DNA of 64,000 nt, from NCBI GenBank assembly GCA_963712655.1, contig CAVQIT010000002.1, positions 434,001-498,000 on the forward strand, read 5' to 3'. Positions 41,221 to 49,962 of this stretch are shown here, piece by piece (the stretch's first letter is position 1; every line of letters begins with the position of its first letter). The position numbers and the translations under genes were made by a program. This DNA is from Pollutimonas sp963712655. Lineage in GTDB: Bacteria > Pseudomonadota > Gammaproteobacteria > Burkholderiales > Burkholderiaceae_B. Under the pieces are notes generated by a model. The model was not told where the DNA came from. It saw only the letters and a list, made by a program, of their open reading frames with translations, and did not search any database.

Positions 41221-42161
41221 GTCGTCCATTGGATGTCGTAACGTTTGGCGAAGCAATGATGTTGTTGGTTGCCGACCAGCCCGGGCCTCTGGAGCAGGTC
41301 CAGGCTTTTCACAAGCGCACGGCGGGAGCCGAAACCAATGTCGCTATAGGCCTGGCGCGGCTGGGTCTCAAGGTAGGCTGGGCCAGCCGCCTGGGGGCCG
41401 ACTCCATGGGCCGCTACTTGCTGGCTGAAATGCAGCGCGAAGGCATTGACTGTTCGCATGTGGTCAGCGATCCGGCGCAGCGTACAGCCATGCAGTTCAA
41501 AGGGCGGGTAAGCGACGGCAGCGATCCACCGATCGAATATCATCGCAAAGGTTCGGCCGCCAGCCAGATGCAGGTGTCCGATATCGACGAGCCGTGGTTG
41601 CGCGGTGCAAGGCATTTGCACAGTACAGGCGTATTCGCGGCCATTTCCGAAAATTGCTATCAAGTGGCGCGCACTACCATGGCCTCTATGCGCGAGGCGG
41701 GTAAAACGGTGTCGTTCGATCCTAACTTACGCCCCACATTGTGGGCCTCCACGGAACGCATGCGCGAAGGAATCAATGCATTGGCTTTCAACGCCGATTG
41801 GGTGTTTCCGGGCATAGAAGAAGGGCGCTTGCTGACAGGCCTGCAAACGCCCGAAGCCATCGCCGGCTTTTATCGCGATCATGGCGCCAAGCTCGTGGCG
41901 ATCAAGCTGGGCGCCGATGGCGCCTACTTCGACAGCGGCGACCAGCAAGGTTATGTTTCGGGCTTTCCGGTCGAGAAAGTCATCGATACGGTAGGCGCGG
42001 GCGATGGTTTTGCCGTGGGCGTGATCAGTGCTTTGCTTGAACAGCGGCCTTTGCGCAAAGCGGTCGAACGTGGTTCGTGGATAGGGGCGCGGGCGGTGCA
42101 GGTGCTGGGCGATACCGAAGGCTTGCCTACCCGCCGGGAGCTCGAACAGGCCGGCGCGTAA
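41217..42161 (+). CDS. kguK: 2-Ketogluconate kinase (KguK), PfkB family
   Basis: The 314-residue PfkB-family kinase begins DVVTFGEAMMLLVADQPGPLEQVQAFHKRTAGAETNVAIGLARLGLKVGWASRLG, very close to KguK. It has SFDPNLRPTLW for sugar binding and the ATP/catalytic motif DTVGAGDGFAVG near residue 258 with the base Asp. It phosphorylates 2-ketogluconate to 2-keto-6-phosphogluconate. A 2-keto-3-deoxygluconate kinase is the main alternative, but neighbours KguE and KguD and the PtxS operator favour KguK. The GTG start overlaps the previous stop. Confidence 0.85.
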   Translation: MSRPLDVVTFGEAMMLLVADQPGPLEQVQAFHKRTAGAETNVAIGLARLGLKVGWASRLGADSMGRYLLAEMQREGIDCSHVVSDPAQRTAMQFKGRVSDGSDPPIEYHRKGSAASQMQVSDIDEPWLRGARHLHSTGVFAAISENCYQVARTTMASMREAGKTVSFDPNLRPTLWASTERMREGINALAFNADWVFPGIEEGRLLTGLQTPEAIAGFYRDHGAKLVAIKLGADGAYFDSGDQQGYVSGFPVEKVIDTVGAGDGFAVGVISALLEQRPLRKAVERGSWIGARAVQVLGDTEGLPTRRELEQAGA

Positions 42162-42193
42162 GCGGGCCGGACCGCATATCAAGGAAGCCGGAA

Positions 42194-43168
42194 ATGGAAC
42201 GCAAACAGGTTTTGGTATACAGGCAGTTGCCGCCGGATCAATTGGCGCGCATCCAGCGGGAACACGACGTGGTGGTGGCCAATCCACGCATTCCTGGGCA
42301 AACGGCGGCATTTTTTCAAGCCTTGCCGCATGTGCAGGGCATGATAGGTTCCAGCTATGCCATCGACGAAAACTTGCTTGCCCAGGCAACCCAATTGAAG
42401 GTGATATCCAGCATTTCGGTCGGGGTGGACCAGTTTTCGCTCCAGTCATTGCATCGCCGCGGCATCATGTTGTGCCATACGCCGGGAGTGCTTACCGAAA
42501 CGGTTGCCGACTTATTGTTCGCGATGATGCTGGCCACCAGCCGGCGCGTGGCCGAACTGGCCCGCTATGTGCGCGATGGCCTATGGGATCGCAGCGTGGG
42601 CCCGGATCTGTACGGTTGGGATGTGCATGGCAAAACTCTGGGCATTCTTGGCTATGGCCGCATAGGCCGGGCGCTCGGGCAGCGCGCCGCGCTGGGATTC
42701 AATATGCAGGTGCTCTACAACACTCGCACGCCGGCGGCAGGCGATGGCCTTGTGCAAGGCCGGATCCAGGCGGCGACACTGCCCGAGGTGTTGATGAAAT
42801 CGGATTTCATCGTGCTGGTGCTGCCGTTGAACGAGCAGACTCGCGGGCTGATCGGGGCGCCGGAGTTCTCGATGATGAAGCCGGGCGCCATCCTGATCAA
42901 CGGGGCGCGCGGGCCGATTGTGCAGGAAGCGGCGCTGCTGCATGCGCTGGACCAGGGCAGTTTGCGCGCGGCGGGACTGGATGTGTTCGATACCGAGCCT
43001 TTGCCGGTCGACTCGCCTTTGCGCACTCATCAGAAGGTGCTTGCCCTGCCGCATGTGGGGTCGGCCACGCACGAAACACGCGTAGCCATGTCGGAAATGG
43101 CGACGACCAATTTATTGCTTGCCCTGCAAGGCAAGCCGCCTTTGGCCTCGTATGCGACGGCCGAATAG
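42194..43168 (+). CDS. kguD: 2-Keto-6-phosphogluconate reductase (KguD), D-2-hydroxyacid dehydrogenase family
   Basis: The 324-residue protein is a D-isomer 2-hydroxyacid dehydrogenase. It has the NAD motif LGILGYGRIGRALGQRAALGF near residue 150, catalytic Arg in NGARGPIVQEAAL, the Asp/Glu in GLDVFDTEPLPVDSPL, and the catalytic His in LPHVGSATHETR. KguD reduces 2-keto-6-phosphogluconate to 6-phosphogluconate, which enters the Entner-Doudoroff route also served by zwf-pgl-glk at 22-26 kb. AAGGAAG precedes the ATG at 42194. It is the last gene of the operon and converges on the NlpC/P60 gene. Confidence 0.85.
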   Translation: MERKQVLVYRQLPPDQLARIQREHDVVVANPRIPGQTAAFFQALPHVQGMIGSSYAIDENLLAQATQLKVISSISVGVDQFSLQSLHRRGIMLCHTPGVLTETVADLLFAMMLATSRRVAELARYVRDGLWDRSVGPDLYGWDVHGKTLGILGYGRIGRALGQRAALGFNMQVLYNTRTPAAGDGLVQGRIQAATLPEVLMKSDFIVLVLPLNEQTRGLIGAPEFSMMKPGAILINGARGPIVQEAALLHALDQGSLRAAGLDVFDTEPLPVDSPLRTHQKVLALPHVGSATHETRVAMSEMATTNLLLALQGKPPLASYATAE

Positions 43169-43179
43169 ATCAGAGGTCC

Positions 43180-43701
43180 CTAGGACTTGAACAATGTTCT
43201 GGCGGATTCGAAGCGCTTGGCAAAATACGGATTATCCAATGAATCGATCCGCACCCGCCCTCCGGTGGATGGCGCATTGATGAATTTTTGGTCGCCGATA
43301 TAAATGCCCATATGTGAAAAGGGCCGGTTCAGGGTATTGAAAAAAACAAAATCTCCCGCCTTCAATTGCCTTTTCGAAATCGGCCTGCTCAGCTCGGCAA
43401 TTTCCGCCGTATTGTGCGGCAGAGCCTGGCCGGCGGCGTTATCGAACACATAGGCCACCAGCCCGCTGCAATCGAAACCTTTGCCAGGGCTTGCGCCGCC
43501 GTACCGATAGCGCGATTCCAATTGCGCCATTGCCGTAAGTACCACTTCTGTGCGCTGGGCCGAATCGACAACGATGCCGGGACGCGACGCCCCATGCCCA
43601 TATTGGTTGCCCGGTCCGGCGCAGCCCTGCAGAATCGATAGACCCGCCACGATAAGCAGCGGATACACAAGCCGCGGGATGATACGGATAAATATCGTCA
43701 T
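43180..43701 (-). CDS. NlpC/P60-family peptidoglycan hydrolase lipoprotein
   Basis: The 173-residue protein has a signal peptide with lipobox LQGC (Cys27) and a C-terminal NlpC/P60 domain. The nucleophile Cys78 is in GKGFDCSGLVAYVF and His130 in RPFSHMGIYIG. The third catalytic position, usually His in FIHA, is Asn142 here (KFINAPSTGG). It resembles Spr/MepS, which cuts peptide cross-links during wall growth. The Asn is found in some active relatives, so activity is still likely. The ATG at 43701 gives a normal signal peptide; the frame is open from a TTG at 43752. It lies between the kgu and flagellar clusters with no clear link to either. Confidence 0.85.
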   Translation of the reverse strand: MTIFIRIIPRLVYPLLIVAGLSILQGCAGPGNQYGHGASRPGIVVDSAQRTEVVLTAMAQLESRYRYGGASPGKGFDCSGLVAYVFDNAAGQALPHNTAEIAELSRPISKRQLKAGDFVFFNTLNRPFSHMGIYIGDQKFINAPSTGGRVRIDSLDNPYFAKRFESARTLFKS

Positions 43702-43752
43702 GGCCGTATTATTGTTGTAAACAAACACATGCACAATAGCGATTCGTTTCAA

Positions 43753-44166
43753 GCGGGCCGGTTTTTTGCGCGGTCAACACGTGCCAGGCGGCTTTATATT
43801 TGTTTGGAACCTGCTTGGCAGGCTTGCCCGGTGACAGGAACTCGGGGGCGGCCAGGCAGTAATAAAAATGTTCTTTTGTGACACATTGATGTAACTATAA
43901 ATGAATTTTGAGACTTATATTTTGTAACCTGCATGTTGTGTCATGTAAATTTATAGCATTATTTGATACTATCTCTGTGTGGTTTATTCATAAATCACAT
44001 AGTGCGGGTCAGTTATCTGCATTTTGTGTAATTTGAATAAACGTTTTCGTACCGAAAGCAGCTTGTTGCATAAAAAAGTGGCATGGATGAACAATCCCAT
44101 TCCTTTCCGGACTCTACCGAGTCCTTTTGTTTTCTGCCAATAGCGGACTCTAACAAGGAGGGCGCA
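43753..44166 (+). promoter_or_regulatory. AT-rich leader and promoter region of flhDC
   Basis: This 414-base stretch has no gene. It is strongly AT-rich between about 43860 and 44070, as is usual for flhDC control regions, which collect many regulator sites. I could not fix a single promoter. The 3' part carries the attenuator-like structure described separately, then AAGGAGG just before the flhD ATG. Confidence 0.55.
44108..44152 (+). promoter_or_regulatory. Attenuator-like alternative hairpins in the flhDC leader
   Basis: CGGACTCTA occurs at 44108-44116 and again at 44144-44152. GAGTCC (44119-44124) lies between them and can pair with either. Pairing with the first makes a 6-bp hairpin with loop TACC, followed by TTTTGTTTT, like a terminator. 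Pairing with the second removes that hairpin and reaches close to the flhD ribosome-binding site. Confidence 0.5.
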
Positions 44167-44490
44167 ATGCCCGTAACGGACAACTCGTCGTTAAGCGACA
44201 TTAAAGAAGTTAATTTGTCTTACTTGATGCTGGCGCAGCGTTTATTGCGCGAAAACTACGCCGCAGGCATGTTCCGCCTTGGTTTCGATGCCGATGTCGC
44301 CGACATCGTCCTGCGCTTGTCGCCGGCCCAACTCGTCAAGCTGGCTGGTTCCAGCTCTTTGATCTGCGGATTCCGCCTTAACGATTACGACTTATTGTCT
44401 TCGCTCACACAAGATGTGCTCGGCGGCGTGCTTCAACAAGCGCACTCGACCATATTGCTGGCGCAGCGTGTCGCCACGCAGCAAGCATAA
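44167..44490 (+). CDS. flhD: Flagellar master regulator FlhD
   Basis: The 107-residue protein matches FlhD: IKEVNLSYLMLAQRLLRENYAAGMFRLGFDADVADIVLRLSPAQLVKLAGSSSLICGFRLND. With FlhC it forms the FlhD4C2 activator of flagellar class II genes. AAGGAGGGCGCA directly before the ATG at 44167 fixes the start, although the frame is open from 44083. It is 24 bases upstream of flhC. Confidence 0.95.
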   Translation: MPVTDNSSLSDIKEVNLSYLMLAQRLLRENYAAGMFRLGFDADVADIVLRLSPAQLVKLAGSSSLICGFRLNDYDLLSSLTQDVLGGVLQQAHSTILLAQRVATQQA

Positions 44491-44514
44491 CGACAGGTCC
44501 GGAAAACAGAGATC

Positions 44515-45177
44515 ATGGCAATAAAAAGCGTAGCCAAAGAAGCGGAAGAAATACTGCTGGCTTCGGAAATGATCCGGCTGGGCGCCAGGTTGCAGGTACT
44601 GCAAGCTGAAACGGCACTCAGCTACGATCGCCTTGCACGGCTGTACCGTGAAGTGAAAGGGTGTTCGCCTCCAAAAGGCATGCTGCCGTTTTCGGTCGAT
44701 TGGTTCATGACCTGGCTGCCCAACATACATTCCAGTGTTTTCTATAGCGTCTACCAGTATATGGACAGCCACACGCCGGCCAAAAAGTCGCGCGCTCTGG
44801 TAGAGGCTTATCGTTTGTATCTCGAACAGGCGTCTGCCGGCCGCGCGGACGAACCCGAAACAGAGCCAGTGCTCAGTTTCACGCGCGCCTGGATGCTTAT
44901 CCGTTTTTTCGACAGCAATATGGTGCAGCTCTCGCATTGCGAGCGGTGCAAGGGCGGTTTTGTCGCCCACGCCCACGACCCGCAAAAGGGTTTTATCTGC
45001 GCCATCTGCCGTCCACCGCCGCGCGCCGGCAAGACGCGCGCGCATGCGGCCGCCGCGATAGGCAAGCCGCTGCTTTCGCCTGATGCGATTTGTATTGCCC
45101 AGGGGGCGGGAGCGGCGTCGATGGCGGCAAGTGTTCCCGTCAATCCGGCGCTGCCGGCAACGCCAGGCCTTGCCTGA
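44515..45177 (+). CDS. flhC: Flagellar master regulator FlhC
   Basis: The 220-residue protein is FlhC. The N-terminal EILLASEMIRLGARLQVLQAETALSYDRLARLYREVKG is typical, and Cys142, Cys145, Cys162 and Cys165 (HCERC and ICAIC) form its zinc site. It binds DNA with FlhD to activate flagellar operons. The tail after residue 185 is Ala/Pro-rich and not conserved. A strong terminator follows, so flhDC is a separate transcript from motAB. Confidence 0.95.
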   Translation: MAIKSVAKEAEEILLASEMIRLGARLQVLQAETALSYDRLARLYREVKGCSPPKGMLPFSVDWFMTWLPNIHSSVFYSVYQYMDSHTPAKKSRALVEAYRLYLEQASAGRADEPETEPVLSFTRAWMLIRFFDSNMVQLSHCERCKGGFVAHAHDPQKGFICAICRPPPRAGKTRAHAAAAIGKPLLSPDAICIAQGAGAASMAASVPVNPALPATPGLA

Positions 45178-45221
45178 TCCGCTGGCTCGATGCCGGCCCG
45201 GTTTCTGTTTTCCATAGTATT

Positions 45222-45254
45222 CCGCCGCCGGTATTGCCGCGGCGGCTTTTTTTT
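45222..45254 (+). terminator. Rho-independent terminator after flhDC
   Basis: CCGCCGC (45222-45228) pairs with GCGGCGG (45239-45245), followed by CTTTTTTTT. Confidence 0.9.
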
Positions 45255-45355
45255 GGCAGAGCCGGGATTTAGGCTGAAAAACACCCTTTGACGGGCGCTT
45301 TTGGGCGTCGGAAAGAAGGGATCATATGCATTATGTGTTTATCTAGGGCGTATCC

Positions 45356-46228
45356 GTGTTAATTCTGCTTGGATTTGTAGTTGTTTTTGTTTCGGTTTTC
45401 GGCAGCTTTGTCGCCCTGGGCGGACATATGGGCGCCTTGTATCAACCGTTCGAATTCGTACTGATTGCCGGGTCTGCACTGGGAGCATATCTTGCGTCCA
45501 ACAGCGGCAAGTCAATCAAGATGCTGTTTGCGGCGTTTCCTCTTATCATCAAGAAGAATCCGTACAGCAAGGATTTATACATGGAGCTCATGGCCCTGTT
45601 GTATGTCCTGCTTAACAAGGCGCGCCGCGATGGCCTGATGTCCATCGAATCCGACATCGAAGAGCCCGCAGCCAGCCCAATCTTCGCCGAATATCCACAA
45701 GTGCTGCGCGACCCCGGCCTGATGGAATTCATTACCGATTACCTGCGCCTGATGATCAGCGGCAACATGAGCTCCTACGAAATCGAAGCCCTGATGGATC
45801 AGGAAATCGAGGCCCATCACCACGAGCGCGATGTTCCCGCCCATGCCTTGCGCGCGGTGGCTGACGCCTTGCCGGCATTTGGTATCGTGGCGGCGGTATT
45901 GGGCGTGATCAAGGCGCTGGCCTCTGTGGACCAGCCGCCCGCCATCCTGGCCGACCTGATTTCGAAAGCCATGGTTGGAACCTTCCTGGGTATTTTGCTG
46001 GCCTACGGCTTTGTGGCTCCGTTGGCGGCATCCGTCGAGCGGCGTTCTCTTGCCTCGACAAAAGTACTGGAGTGCATCAAGGTGACATTGCTGGCCAGCA
46101 TGAATGGCTATCCTCCGCAGTTGGCAGTCGAGTTCGGCCGCAAAGTCCTGTATTCGTATGTGCGTCCTTCGTTCATGGAGCTTGAGGAGCATGTGCGCCA
46201 AGCCCGGGCATCCGGCAAGAAGGCGTAG
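45356..46228 (+). CDS. motA: Flagellar motor stator protein MotA
   Basis: The 290-residue protein starts LILLGFVVVFVSVFGSFVALGGHMGALYQPFEFVLIAGSALGAYLASN, two N-terminal membrane helices of MotA. The large cytoplasmic loop with conserved charges follows, and the second helix pair is ALPAFGIVAAVLGVIKAL and MVGTFLGILLAYGFVAPLAA. MotA and MotB form the proton channel that drives rotation. The start is a GTG at 45356. motB follows after 11 bases. Confidence 0.95.
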   Translation: MLILLGFVVVFVSVFGSFVALGGHMGALYQPFEFVLIAGSALGAYLASNSGKSIKMLFAAFPLIIKKNPYSKDLYMELMALLYVLLNKARRDGLMSIESDIEEPAASPIFAEYPQVLRDPGLMEFITDYLRLMISGNMSSYEIEALMDQEIEAHHHERDVPAHALRAVADALPAFGIVAAVLGVIKALASVDQPPAILADLISKAMVGTFLGILLAYGFVAPLAASVERRSLASTKVLECIKVTLLASMNGYPPQLAVEFGRKVLYSYVRPSFMELEEHVRQARASGKKA

Positions 46229-46239
46229 CGGGCGGATCC

Positions 46240-47178
46240 ATGAATAAATCCGAAAACCGGATCGTTATCCGACGCAAGCGTCCGGCCCACGCCGCGCATC
46301 ATGGCGGCAGTTGGAAAATTGCCTATGCCGACTTCATGACTGCCATGATGTCGTTTTTTCTGGTCATGTGGCTGATATCGCTGGTGCCGAAAAAAGACTT
46401 GCAGGCGATTGCGGAATATTTTCGCATGCCTCTTATGGAGGCCATCACCGGCGGCAAGCAAAACGACAGCGCCAAGACCGTCATTCCCGGCGGTTCGCCC
46501 AGCATCATCCCCAATCCGAATCCTATCCCGACGAAAGGCGATGTGCATGCCGCGGGCGATAGCCGCGATAAGCAAAGGCTGGAAAACCTGAAGGCCGATA
46601 TCGAGCAACTGATCAAGGTCGATCCTGTTCTGCAGCAATTCCGTCCTCAGTTGCTGCTGGATATGACGCCCGATGGGCTGCGCATACAGATTGTCGACAA
46701 ATACAATCGTCCCATGTTCACGACCGGCAGCGCGCAGGTGCAGCCGTATATGCGCGATATCTTGCGGGTGCTGGGCCCGACGTTCAACAAAATACCGAAT
46801 AGCATCAGCGTCACGGGCCACACCGACGCCGTTCAATACGCCACGGGCGAACGCGAATACAGCAACTGGGAGCTTTCCGCCGACAGAGCCAATGCCGCGC
46901 GCAAGGAACTGGTGGTGGGCGGCATGGGAGAGCTCAAGATCAAGCGCATTCTGGGCATGTCCTCGTCGGTCAGCTTGATTAAAGATAATCCCACCGCTGC
47001 CGTTAATCGTCGTATCAGTATTGTTGTGCTGAATCGGCGCGCCGAGCGGCATATCGACGAGCAAAATGCGTCGGGCGCGACTGCTTTCGATTTGAAAGAC
47101 ATGTTGGAGCCGGTGTCAGCGCCGCAATCCACTGAGTCTGGCACCCCTGCGCTGCCGGCTGAACCAGCCAACCCTTGA
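46240..47178 (+). CDS. motB: Flagellar motor stator protein MotB
   Basis: The 312-residue protein has one N-terminal membrane helix with the proton-carrying Asp31 (KIAYADFMTAMMSFFLVMWLIS). The plug region follows, then an OmpA-type peptidoglycan-binding domain (SISVTGHTDAVQYATGEREYSNWELSADRANAARKELV, then NRRISIVVLNR). It anchors the stator to the cell wall. A 149-base gap follows, with an 8-bp hairpin, before cheA. Confidence 0.95.
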   Translation: MNKSENRIVIRRKRPAHAAHHGGSWKIAYADFMTAMMSFFLVMWLISLVPKKDLQAIAEYFRMPLMEAITGGKQNDSAKTVIPGGSPSIIPNPNPIPTKGDVHAAGDSRDKQRLENLKADIEQLIKVDPVLQQFRPQLLLDMTPDGLRIQIVDKYNRPMFTTGSAQVQPYMRDILRVLGPTFNKIPNSISVTGHTDAVQYATGEREYSNWELSADRANAARKELVVGGMGELKIKRILGMSSSVSLIKDNPTAAVNRRISIVVLNRRAERHIDEQNASGATAFDLKDMLEPVSAPQSTESGTPALPAEPANP

Positions 47179-47224
47179 CAGGGTCGGCCTGGCTTGCCGG
47201 CAAGTCCATCGGGGCCAGGATAGT

Positions 47225-47243
47225 CCGGCGCATTGTGCGCCGG
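47225..47243 (+). other. Intercistronic hairpin between motB and cheA
   Basis: CCGGCGCA and TGCGCCGG form a perfect 8-bp stem with loop TTG. No T run follows, so it is more likely an RNA-stability element than a terminator. Confidence 0.5.
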
Positions 47244-47327
47244 GCGGCGTTCAATGCAGTCACCAATAAACCAGGTCGAAAAGCGGGATATCCAGATGAC
47301 ACAGCTCTACAATAAAAGGAAGCGATC

Positions 47328-49366
47328 ATGAGTGCGGGCGTCGACCTGAGCCAGTTTTTCGAGACGTTCTTCGATGAAGCCGATGAGTTGCTGGCTGATA
47401 TGGAGCGGTTGCTGCTCGGCCTGGACATAGACAACCCGGACAACGACGATCTCAACGCTATTTTCAGGGCTGCCCATTCCATAAAAGGCGGGGCGGGCAC
47501 CTTCGGCTGTTTCGGTCATTTGGCCGATACCACCCATTTACTCGAGAACCTGCTGGATCTGATACGCCGCGGCGAAATGCCTTTGCGCAAGGACATGATT
47601 GATCTTTTCTTGGAAACCAAAGATGTGTTGACAGAGCAAGTGGCGGCTTATCGCAACTCAACAGAACCGGATCTCGCCGCTTACGAGCGTATTTGCGCGC
47701 AATTGCGTTTGCTTGCCATCGAGCAAAATCCCGGGGTTGCCGAACCTATCGCGGCAGCGCCCGCGCCAGCCGCGTCGGCAGTTGCCATGGCGCCGGCCGA
47801 TGTGGCAGGGCTGCCGCTGCATGTGCGCATCAACAAGCTGGATCCCAAGGACGCCGCGGCCCTGTCGGCCGAAATGGCCTTGCTGGGCGAAGTGCTGCAC
47901 CAGGAAGGCACGGCCAATTCCTTGTCCATCTGGCTAAAGACCACCGCTTCGATCGGTGATCTCGAGGCGGTATGTTGCTTTATCGTCAATGCCGATCAGG
48001 TCAGTGTCGCTCCCGAGGCTGTGCCCGCGTCGCAGGACAGTCCGGCACCGGCCGCGCCGGCCGTTCCGGTTCAAGCCGCGCCGCCTGTCGTCCAGGCCGC
48101 GGTGCCGGAACCGGTCCAGCCGCCGGTGGCCGCACCGCCCGTGGCCGCGCCGGCCAAAGCCGATAGCAAGGCGCCTCCTTCGGGCGGGGCATCCAACGGG
48201 ACTATCCGGGTGGGTGTGGAAAAGGTCGACCAAATGATCAATCTGGTCGGCGAATTGGTCATTACCCAAGCCATGCTTGTGCAAACGGCATCGACACTGG
48301 ATCCGGTCCTGCATGACCGCTTGCTCAACGGTATCGAGCAACTGGACCGCAATGCCCGCGACTTGCAAGAGGCCGTCATGTCCATCCGCATGATGCCCAT
48401 GGACTACGTATTCAGCCGCTTCCCGCGCGTGGTGCGCGAAAATGCGCTCAAGATGGGCAAGCAAATCAAGCTGACCATGCAAGGGCAGGCGACCGAACTC
48501 GATAAAAGCCTGATCGAGCGAATCATCGATCCGCTGACCCACCTGGTGCGCAACAGTATCGATCATGGCATCGAACGCCGGAAAAGCGCATCGCAAGCCG
48601 GCAAGAGCCCTGAAGGAAATCTGCTGCTGTCGGCCGAGCATCATGGCGGCAGATCGTAATCGAGGTAACCGACGACGGCGCCGGCCTGAGCCGCGAGCGC
48701 ATCCTCAAGAAGGCGTTGTCCCAGGGCATGGCCGTTACCGAGAACACATCCGACGAAGAATTGTGGCAGCTTATTTTCGAGCCAGGGTTCTCCACGGCGG
48801 AAAAGGTCACCGATATTTCGGGCCGTGGCGTCGGCATGGATGTCGTGCGACGCAATATTCAAGACATGGGCGGCCACATACAGTTGTCGTCGCGCTCCGG
48901 CAAGGGAACGTCGACCCGCATTGTGCTGCCGCTGACGCTTGCCATCCTGGATGGCATGTCCGTGCGGGTGGGGGAAGAAACATTCATTCTGCCGCTCAGC
49001 CACGTTACTGAATCCATGCAGCCGTCCCCGGAACAGATACGCTCCATTTCCGAAACCGAGCATGTATTGCAGGTGCGCGGCGAATACCTGCCTATGGTGG
49101 CGCTGCACAATGTATTCGCGGTCGAGTCCGCCGAAACCGACATTACAAAGTCGATTGCTGTCGTATTGCAAGCCCAGGATGTGCGCTTTGCCCTGCTGGT
49201 CGATCATTTGATCGGGCAGCATCAGGTTGTCGTCAAGAACCTTGAATCCAACTATCGAAAAATACCGGGTGTTTCCGCTGCCACGATTCTGGGCGATGGC
49301 AGCGTCGCGCTGATTGTCGATGTGTTTGCCCTGATGCGTTTTACACGCGACAAGACAACGATATAA
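47328..49366 (+). pseudogene. cheA: Chemotaxis histidine kinase CheA, with one apparent frameshift
   Basis: The gene encodes a complete CheA of about 680 residues if one base is restored. It has the HPt domain with His50 (IFRAAHSIKGGAGTFG) and an Ala/Pro-rich linker at about 225-285. Dimerisation helix IRVGVEKVDQMINLVGELVITQAM, N box HLVRNSIDHGIE, then G boxes VTDDGAGLSRE and GRGVGMDVV and a CheW-like domain follow. As written, the frame breaks at about 48650 (GGCGGC followed by AGATC; a C appears to be missing) and stops at 48659. The second half continues in another frame to 49366. Nothing else is damaged, so a sequence error or very recent mutation is more likely than old decay. Confidence 0.88.
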
Positions 49367-49393
49367 CGCCTCTTTAAAGTTTCGGAGAAAACC

Positions 49394-49898
49394 ATGTTTA
49401 ACAAGTTTGAATCCAATGCCGAGCAGGTAGATACCACGGGCCAGGAATTCCTGGTGTTTACGCTGGCTGCGCAGGAATACGGCATCGACATCCTGAAAGT
49501 CCAGGAAATCCGTGGCTACGATAGCCAGAGCGTAACGCGCATTGCCAACGTTCCATCGTTCGTCAAGGGCGTAACCAATTTGCGCGGCATTATCGTTCCT
49601 ATCGTCGACATGCGCATCAAGTTCAATCTTGAAACCGTCGAATACAACCACCAGACTGTGGTGGTCATTCTCAATTTGCAGACGCGCGTAGTGGGCGTGG
49701 TGGTTGATGGCGTCTCCGACGTCCTTATGCTGCAACCCGCGCAAATCAGCGCGGCGCCTGCAGTTCGGCACGGCTTTTTCCACCGAGTACCTGACCGGCA
49801 TCGGTACGCTGGGCGAGCGCATGCTGATTCTGGTCGATATCGAAAAGCTGATGACCAGCGAGGAAATGGCGCTGGTCGAGAGCGCCGCCGTGGCATAA
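49394..49898 (+). pseudogene. cheW: Chemotaxis adaptor CheW, with one apparent frameshift
   Basis: CheW couples receptors to CheA. The first 120 residues are normal (EFLVFTLAAQEYGIDILKVQEIRGYD, VPSFVKGVTNLRGIIVPIVDMR, VVGVVVDGVSDVLML). Near 49757 one extra base shifts the frame, so the written frame runs on to 49951 with arginine-rich nonsense. Removing one base gives ISAAPQFGTAFSTEYLTGIGTLGERMLILVDIEKLM and a natural stop at 49898, the expected length of about 167 residues. The repaired protein looks functional. Confidence 0.88.
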
Positions 49899-49962
49899 GG
49901 GCCGCAGGGGGAAGGCTGGTTGCAGTGCGCCAGCGCATATCAATAATATAAGGCAATAGAGT

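Noticed and set aside
43975..44005. A CRP site (TGTG ... TCACA) upstream of flhD
   Set aside because: The two halves are too far apart for CRP spacing and only one half matches.
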